This document shows positions 57,426 to 64,000 of a DNA stretch of 64,000 bases, piece by piece. The stretch comes from Nyssa sinensis (Eukaryota; Streptophyta; Magnoliopsida; Cornales; Nyssaceae), in contig CM018036.1 in assembly GCA_008638375.1 (NCBI GenBank), forward strand, positions 10,510,328 to 10,574,327, given 5' to 3'. How positions within the stretch are numbered: position 1 is the stretch's first letter; each line of letters begins with the position of its first letter. A program made the position numbers and the translations under genes. The notes beneath the pieces are model-generated. The model saw only the letters and a list, made by a program, of their open reading frames with translations, did no database searches and was not told the DNA's origin.

Positions 57426-57600
57426 ATCAGCCTCTCTCTCTCTCTCTCCCTCCCTCCCTCCCTCTCTCTCTCTCCGGTTGGTTAGAAGTCAGTACAACAG
57501 CAGACATATAATATAGATATATTTTATCTTCGTCTACTGCACCATTTAGTAACATTGCCTTCTGAGTTTGGTTGGGACTTCATTAATAAAATATGTATGT
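57426..57600 (+). terminator. PRE gene 3' untranslated region and poly(A) signal
   Basis: A CT-rich microsatellite (about 57432-57474) directly follows the stop. AATAAA at 57585-57590 is a good poly(A) signal, about 160 bases downstream of the stop, followed by the GT-rich ATGTATGTGTTC. Confidence 0.6.
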
Positions 57601-59030
57601 GTTCTCTCTTTCTTGTTTGTTCTGGGATAGACATGCAGGTCATTCTTTAACGAAAATACTTGTAGGATAATGTTTTATGGTCCATGTATTGGTGCCCAAT
57701 TAGAGCTTAAAAGAACTTGAAATATGTAGCTGACCTGATCAATGTCTTGGATTTCCTAATCTAATGATCATTCACTACTTAAAATATAAACTAGACTAGA
57801 TAAATAATAAAGAAACATCCAAAAGGATTGATATGCTACCATTATCATTATTGGAAAGAATAAAAGGAATATTTAACATCCACCAAATATACATCCCAAG
57901 AGATCTCTCCTTCCAATCTTGATATAACATATTCAGTGGATCCCATGGTAGATTTGCACATTAGATCTGTTGGGCAGCCTTGTTAGCTCTTATCTAAGCA
58001 TAATCTGCAGTCGCTAGAATTCTTTTCTATAGATGTTTGGGGACCAAATTTTGATTCCGCCTCAATGTTGGTCTGTTGGTGTCCATAATTGATAGTTTTA
58101 TAACTAGACCACATCTGAGAAAACTACTTCCGGTGAGAGAAAAATGTGCTCGTTTAGCATTGTAAAAGTATTATTTGAGTTAAGTAGTTGTGTAAAAGTA
58201 TTATTTGAGTTATGCAGTTGAGTGTCTGAATAAACTGTTAAAAAGTATTTAACAGCTATCAAATGAGAGCATTCATAATAGATTTGACTAAGTTAATAAA
58301 AAAAGTTAAACTTACTGGTTTAACTCAAATCGTACATAATGAAAAAATTGTGGCCAATAAATGCTATTAGGAAGCAAATAAAATAAAGGAAGAAGAATAC
58401 AAGAGTGAAGTAAATTTCTCAATTAACTTATGTTTGCTTATGTAGACAAGTTATTAACTAGTTGACTATGTTTGGTTCACTTGTTGACCGCACTTAATAA
58501 CTTTTTTAAGTTCAAAACATATTTTTCTAATTTATTAGGTGTTTGGTTCGATCGGCTTATGAACCATACTTAACTCAAAACAAACTTTTTCAAAAAATAG
58601 TTTCAGTAAAATTTTTTCAAAAAATAATCCAAATACTAAAAAACTTAATTCAAATAAAATTTTTTCTAAACTCATCCAAATGAGTTATAACTCTTCACTA
58701 AAATGTACCATTACAACACAGTGTGTCTGTAAAATTCAAATTGGTATCTTTTTATCTACAAGATTGTTCAATTCGAATTGTATATATCAGAATTTAAAAT
58801 TTTTATATTTTTTGAAAAGAAATGACAATCAAGAGTTATGATTCAGTAATTCTCGCTTTATCCAATTAAATAAAAATAATCACACGATTTTAATCTCAAG
58901 GGGCAAGTGCCTGTGCATGCGTACGTGTTGCAATATAATATGCAACATTGGATCATTTTCACTATTGCTACTCTCTTGCCCATAAGTTAGTGGGATTTGT
59001 GTAAATTCAATAAAAGTTTGTTAAACTTTA
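57601..59030. other. Gene-free DNA
   Basis: AT-rich sequence with no supported gene. Small direct repeats occur, for example GTAAAAGTATTATTTGAGTTA twice near 58165-58215. Nothing else recognised. Confidence 0.55.
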
Positions 59031-59309
59031 CATGCGAGACAAAAGTTGTTTTATTTATTTATTTTTTTTTTGAAGGGAAATTAAAGTTTATAGGAAACTG
59101 AGACAAATAAAAAAAAACAGGGTAGGCCCAACCACAAACACAAAAGAAAACAAGAAAAGGGAGGGGGATCAAAAAAGACACAAGGGCAAGGCAAACAAGG
59201 CATAGAATCCAAAGCAAGAAAACATGCTGCCAAGTTATGCTCCACTGATCACAGATCCTGGAATTCCAGTTTGAGGATCTCCTTCTATCACATGTGAGAC
59301 GAAAGTTAT
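59031..59309 (-). mobile_element. Short retroposon (LINE 3' end or SINE) with target duplication
   Basis: ACATGCGAGACAAAAGTTGT (59031-59050) and ACATGTGAGACGAAAGTTAT (59291-59310) form a 20-bp target duplication with four differences. Between them, on the minus strand, lies about 240 bp that ends in a poly(A) tail (T run at about 59064-59072). The body reads CTTGCCCTTGTGTC, GGTTGGGCCTACCCTG, CTCAGTTTCCTATAAAC. I see no pol III A/B boxes, so a 5'-truncated LINE is more likely than a SINE. The 91-residue minus frame is chance. Confidence 0.6.
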
Positions 59310-59568
59310 ATAGCACAAACTCACTTTCCTTCAAATTTTACAATCTATATAGAGTAAAAAGCCATCATGATGACTGTGAGACATGGGAAGGCACCTGTAA
59401 TACAAGCCACCATCGCCTGTGGACACGATTTGAACCATGTTGGCTAATTAAATCAAACCAATAATTTTAGAAAGGTTTTTTAATTTAATTTATTGAGTGA
59501 TATTAATATTTAGAGTGTTTTTAAATTGTCTTAATTATTTTTAAGAATACGGTCACTTAATCAGGATC
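59310..59568. other. Short gene-free gap
   Basis: AT-rich DNA between the retroposon and the copia LTR. GGATC at 59564-59568 could be the outer target-site copy of the copia element, but its partner lies beyond the window. Confidence 0.4.
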
Positions 59569-59933
59569 TGTAAAATACAATAAGAGGGAAGAAAAGAAAA
59601 AATAAATACAAGTTTTATCTGGTTCGGTTTTGGTTGCTCACATTCACGAACTAAACCTTCACAATGTCTTTTTATTTTATTTCTCTCACATATATTACAA
59701 GCTTTACAATGAGAAGAGATATATACAAGAAGAAGAATAAAGCCATATAAGATAAGATGTCAATCCACCAAATTTAGGAAAGGAAAATCTTTTCCTCATA
59801 AAGAAGGAAAGTCTTCCATTTTGAACAAGGAAAGTCTTCTCTTCGTCACGGAGGAAAGTCTTCCTTTCTTCAAGGAAGAAAGTCTTTAATTGAATAAGAA
59901 GGAAAATTTTTATTTCCTTGAATAACGTTAATA
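59569..59933 (-). repeat. 3' LTR of the terminal copia element
   Basis: On the minus strand the repeat starts TATTAACG (probably a decayed TGTTAACG) directly after a TTGAGGGGGAG polypurine tract (59934-59944) and ends near TGTATTTTACA (59569), about 365 bp. The body has GGAAAGTCTTCC-type repeats. The 5' LTR lies outside the window. Confidence 0.6.
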
Positions 59934-59939
59934 CTCCCC

Positions 59940-60345
59940 CTCAAGTTGGAGCCGTGAATATCATGAATACCCAACTTGTTACCAAGATAGGTAAATTGTT
60001 CCATTTCGAGTGGCTTAGTGAAGATATCTACAAGTTGATAAGAAGAAGCAACATAAGATGTTTGAATCAACCCAACTTGAATTTTTTCACGAATCAAGTG
60101 ACAATCCAATTCAATATGTTTTGTTCGCTCATGAAACACGGGATTGGCAAGTGATGTGGATAGCAGCTTTGTTGTCACAATGAAGTTGCATAGGTCACAT
60201 ATGATTAACTCCCAAATCTTTGAGTAAAGATCGTAGCCAGATTAATTCACAAGTGGTAAAAGTCATTGCTCGATATTCAACTTCAGTCGAGAAATGAGAG
60301 ACAATTGATTATTTTTTACTTTTCGATGAAATAGTACTAGCTCCA
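59940..60345 (-). pseudogene. Copia RNase H remnant
   Basis: Readable phrases across frames: SEVEYRAM, TCELIWLRSLLKDLGV, DNKAAIHI, then ERTKHIELDCHLIREKIQVG and SSYQLVDIFTKPLEMEQF. A TGA and frameshift interrupt the middle. The last frame continues to the polypurine tract. Confidence 0.8.
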
Positions 60346-60375
60346 AAGAAGGATACAATATCCCGTGATAGAGCG

Positions 60376-61420
60376 TCAAGTAGTTGGACAAGTTGCCCAA
60401 TCGGAGTCACAATAGGCTTTAGTTTGAAGAGAGCTATGAAATGATAAAAGAATCCATTTTCCTGGTGCAACCTTAAGATATCGAAGTACACGATAGGCAG
60501 CATCAAGATGTGGTTTCCGTGGCATATGCATAAATTGGTTGAGAAGTTGTACTGAGTAAACAATATCAAGCCGGGTGATGGTGAGGTAAATAAGGCGCCC
60601 AAGTAATTGCCTGTATTGACTAGGGTCATCCAATGGATCTCCATCATCTGGGGTAAGTTTGATATTTTGGACCATAGAAAAAGTAATAGGTTTGGCACCC
60701 AATAGACCTGTGTCATGTAAGATTTCTAAGGCATACTTTATTTGAGAAGAAAGATCCCTTGTTTGGAAAAAGCAACTTCAATAACCAAAAAATATTTTAA
60801 AAGGCCAAGATCTTTGACATGGAAGCGAGTGTGAAAAAAATCCTTGAGTGCTTGAATGGAAAGATTGTTGTTGCTAGTAATAATGATATCATCCACATAA
60901 ATTAATACAATAGTTAAAGAGGAACTCACTGTGGAAGTAAACATGGAATAATCACAAGCAGACTATTTAAAACCAGCATGATGAAGAGCCAAAAAAAATT
61001 TATCAAACCAATTACGAGATTCTTGTTTGAGTCCATATAAAGACTTGTGTAATCGACATACCAAGTGTTCCCCCTTACGACGGAATCCAAGAGGAAGGTT
61101 CATGTAAACTTCTTCATGGAGATCTCCATGTAAGAAAGCATTATGGACATCAAGTTGGTGGAAAGGTCATTGTTTAATAGATGCTACAACTAGCACACAA
61201 CGAACGGTCACTAACTTGGCAACCAGAGCAAAGGTTTTATGGTAATCAAGACCTTCAGTTTGAGTGTATCCCTTAGCAACAAGACGAGCTTTATACCTTT
61301 CAATAGAACTATCAGATCAATGCTTGATTTTATACACCCATTTACAATTAATGGAAGTTCTACCAAGAGGTAGTTGAGTAAGCGACCATGCATGGTTCTT
61401 ATTAAGTGCATCAATTTTGA
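60376..61420 (-). pseudogene. Copia reverse transcriptase remnant
   Basis: From right to left the minus strand gives NCKWVYKIKH (61.32 kb), sequence corresponding to the RT palm around 61.0-61.3 kb, the catalytic LIYVDDIIITSNN (about 60.9 kb), and TPDDGDPLDDPSQYRQLLGRLIYLT (60.6 kb). The YVDD motif itself is kept. Frameshifts occur between 61.3 and 60.95 kb and again near 60.72 kb. Confidence 0.8.
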
Positions 61421-61423
61421 CTA

Positions 61424-62616
61424 TCATAGCTGTGCGCCACTTGGGATATTGAAATGCTTGGAAAAATGATGTAGGCTTGACCTCAACAAAAATAGCAACA
61501 GTAAAAACATAATGAGAAGAAGATAAATTAGAATAAGAAATGCAATCTTGAAGAGGATAAGTAATACCATTTGATGGAGAGGGTGATTGGGACTGGCATG
61601 GCATAAGCGGACGTTGAGTGACAAGAGAACAATGATAATCTTGAAGGTGATTAGGAGGACAATGTATATGAGAAGAGCAACGAAGTAGACGTTATAGAGA
61701 AGGTGAAAGGATTGAAAAAGGTTCCACACCAAGAGGACTGAGATTAACAGAGGCATGATCAGTCACGTGAAAGAACAACATAAGATGAATTTGTGGGTAA
61801 AGGGTGCTGTTGAAAGGGAAAAATATGCTCAGGGAATGTAACATCACGACTAGTGAATATGATATGTTTTTCAAGATCATAGACCCAATATTCACGTTAA
61901 CCAAAATGATAACCTACAAAGATCCCTTTAATGGCACGAGGAAAAAATTTGTGTTTATGAGGTGACATGTTTTGTGCATAACATAAACACCCAAAAACAC
62001 GCAAATGGTGATATGATGGTTTGGTATGAAGTAGGGTCTCATGAGGTGGCTTCTTAGACAATAATGGTGTGGGTAGACGGTTGATGATATAAGTTGCAGT
62101 TAGGATGCATTCCTGCTAAAATTTTAATGGTAATTGAGCTTGAAAAAGAAGAGCTTTAGATACTTTCACAAGATAGTGATGTTTGCGTTCAACCACTTCA
62201 TTTTATTTGGAAGTGTCAACACAAGTTCTTTGATGGATAATCCCATGGGTATTAAAGAAATGATGCATGGAAGTAAATTCATGACCATTATCACTTTGAA
62301 TTTTTTTAATAGAACATTGGAATTGATTTTGGACCATGGCAAAAAAATTTTGAAGAATAAATTGAGTTTCAGATATATTCTTCATCAAATATACCCATGT
62401 GCAACGTGAGAAATCATCAACAATGGTTAAAAAATAATGAGCACCAGTAATAGACTGGATAAAGAAATCACCCCATACATCAACATGGATTAAAGTAAAA
62501 GGATAATCACATCTATTATTTTCATTAGGAAAAGGTAACCAAGTGTGCTTGGCTAACGGACATATAGTATAAAAACCATTAGAACAACTAGATATGCCAG
62601 TAACAGTTTTTGACAA
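61424..62616 (-). pseudogene. Copia integrase remnant
   Basis: 62203-62616 contains the integrase core HVDVWGDF, YFLTIVDDFSRCTWVY and IQSDNGHEF, with the first two acidic residues (D, D) visible; the third lies past the break near 62200. The segment 61424-62200 is the integrase C-terminal and linker region, broken by several stops and rich in Leu/Ser from frame slippage. No functional protein is possible. Confidence 0.75.
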
Positions 62617-62756
62617 AATAAAAAGCCTAATAGGGGATGGATGACCTAAACGCCAATGCTAAAGATGTAATGCAAGAAATTCTTATGCAGCCAAAATAGT
62701 AGGAGAAGAAATGGGGCAATTATAGTAGATTCTACCATGCTCTTTACCTAGTCCAA

Positions 62757-63359
62757 TCACCTTCTTCGTGGTAAGGTCTTTAAAAACACAAAAACCAGGA
62801 AAAAAATGACAGCACAATTTAGTGATTGGGTGAGTTTATTAACAGATGAAAGATTAAAAGTAAATGTTGGTAAACAAAGGACATGATCAAGATGTAATGT
62901 ATCAGAAAGATTAATATTGCCAATGTGAGAAATAGGGACTGAAGTACCATTTGGTAAACAAATGGATTTACCATTTATACTAGAAATGGTATTCGATAAC
63001 AAATGAGCAGAAGAAACAATATGATCTGTAGCACCAGTATCAATAACCCATGAGAATTCATGTGATTGGAGATTGGTAGAAGACTTACCAATAAGGTTAA
63101 CAGAGGCTTGAGAGTTGGAATGAATGTTGAAGGAAGAGATTAACTGTTGATATTGCTCGGTTGTTAATTCATGTTTAACATCCTTAGGAGCTAGATTAGC
63201 ATCAAATGTGGCTAAGGCAGCATTAGCTTGCTTAGGGGGAAAACCATGAAGCTTGAAGCATTTAGCTCTTGTATGCCCAGGTTTATCATAATAAGTGCAA
63301 TGTGGTCGATTCCGACCTTTATTTTCAGCATTACTTTTTGAATTTTCCTTATTATTCAT
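62757..63359 (-). pseudogene. Copia gag zinc knuckle and protease remnant
   Basis: An open frame of 200 residues. The nucleocapsid knuckle reads CTYYDKPGHTRAKCFKLHG: the second Cys of the C-x2-C-x4-H-x4-C pattern is Tyr, so the knuckle should not bind zinc normally. The protease signature WVIDTGATDHI follows, with an intact DTG. The C-terminus ends in sequence unlike copia (VFLKTLPRRR), consistent with a frameshift at about 62790. Confidence 0.8.
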
Positions 63360-64000
63360 CCTTGTATTATGATTCCAGTGATGGGTGAAATTTTCTTTGG
63401 TAGTAACAAGAGTAGCGGCATCTGATTGGACTAATGTGACAGAATGAATTTTCCTTTATTTTCTTTCTTGAAGTACAATAGAATAAACCTTACCAATTGA
63501 AGGAAGAGGTTCAATAGCAAGAATTTGATTGCAAAGAGCAACATATGACTCATTTAACCCTATAAAAAATTAATAAATGTGTTCCCGTTGTTCATGTTCA
63601 AAAAGTACTTTAGAAGCACCATAAGTGCAATCAGGAACAGTACTATAGGAAGCAAGTTCATCCCAAAGAGATTTCAGTTTAGTGAAATATAATGTGATGG
63701 AGGCTGTTCTTGAATGGTATTACATATAGATCATTTGATCTGAAAAATTCTAATTGCATTTCTTTGAGAGAATCAGCCTTTAAGATCATCCCAGACTTCT
63801 TTTGTCATATCAGCGTAGATGATACTATTGGCAATATCTGGAGATATGAAATTTAATAACCATGATAACACCATGCCATTGCAACATAACCATTCAACGG
63901 TCTCAATAACAGAGGCGCCAGCTGGTTTTGTAAGAGTCCTTGTTTACATGCAAAACCCAATTTATTTTTGACCAAAAGAGTCATTCTCATTGCGCAACAC
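63360..64000 (-). pseudogene. Copia gag N-terminal remnant, truncated by window edge
   Basis: Across frames the minus strand gives SPDIANSIIYADMTKEVWDDLK, then after a TGA FSQRNAIRIFQIK, and LKSLWDELASY-like codons. These are the conserved blocks of copia gag polyprotein (the UBN2 family). At least three frame changes are needed, so it is dead. It continues beyond base 64000. Confidence 0.75.

Larger units (their letters stand above)
59934..64000 (-). mobile_element. Degenerate Ty1-copia retrotransposon, 5' end beyond window
   Basis: The minus strand carries, in order from the right edge, gag, zinc knuckle, protease, integrase, reverse transcriptase and RNase H, which is the Ty1-copia order. 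Every domain is interrupted by stops or frameshifts, so no full polyprotein can be made. The window ends inside gag; the 5' LTR and primer-binding site are missing. Confidence 0.85.

Noticed and set aside
1..64000. CRISPR array, bacterial defence island, or prokaryotic operon
   Set aside because: All genes are eukaryotic with introns; the repeats are transposons or microsatellites, not regularly spaced arrays.

Overview
This is a plant nuclear window. It carries spliced genes with plant-specific products (an F-box/kelch protein, the RINT1-like ER tether MAG2, a PRE-type HLH protein), AT-rich intergenic DNA, many microsatellites, and several Ty1-copia elements whose primer-binding sites match the initiator-Met tRNA. 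The repeat load, TRIM elements and gene structures suggest a eudicot, perhaps a woody one such as Fagales. That placement is an impression from pattern, not a measured result. There are no bacterial operons, CRISPR arrays, rRNA genes or convincing tRNAs.

Layout. 1-25 kb has no intact gene. It holds foldback MITEs (1.8, 2.6, 13.8, 17.7 kb), a broken alpha-tubulin fragment (3.5-4.0 kb), a rearranged copia element with LTRs in opposite orientation and a perfectly formed 249-bp TRIM inside one of them (4.7-7.6 kb), a large imperfect inverted repeat (8.5-9.6 kb), two opposed copies of a dispersed repeat (15.8 and 20.0 kb), and a 2.56-kb coding-poor LTR retrotransposon (21.5-24.1 kb) that sits inside what looks like a Mutator-type element.

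25-27.4 kb is an intact F-box/kelch gene with a spliced 5' leader. 27.4-32.5 kb is intergenic. 32.8-44.9 kb is a four-exon MAG2 gene (808 residues) on the plus strand; its second intron is about 9.45 kb and holds an antisense LINE which was itself hit by an LTR-like insertion (5-bp duplication) and a hAT-type element (8-bp duplication). 46.6-48.9 kb is a decayed copia 3' end abutting the 5' end of a gypsy element. 48.9-56 kb is repeats and gene-free DNA, including a 365-bp tandem duplication. 56.5-57.4 kb is a two-exon PRE gene. 59.6-64 kb is a degenerate copia element on the minus strand that runs off the window edge.

The three intact genes have no evident shared pathway: one is a ubiquitin-ligase adaptor, one a Golgi-to-ER tether subunit, one a growth-promoting HLH regulator. 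The main interest is the nested transposon history, the oversized MAG2 intron with a UPR-type promoter motif upstream of the gene, and a few small non-autonomous elements with legible boundaries. I did not find a convincing new biological system.
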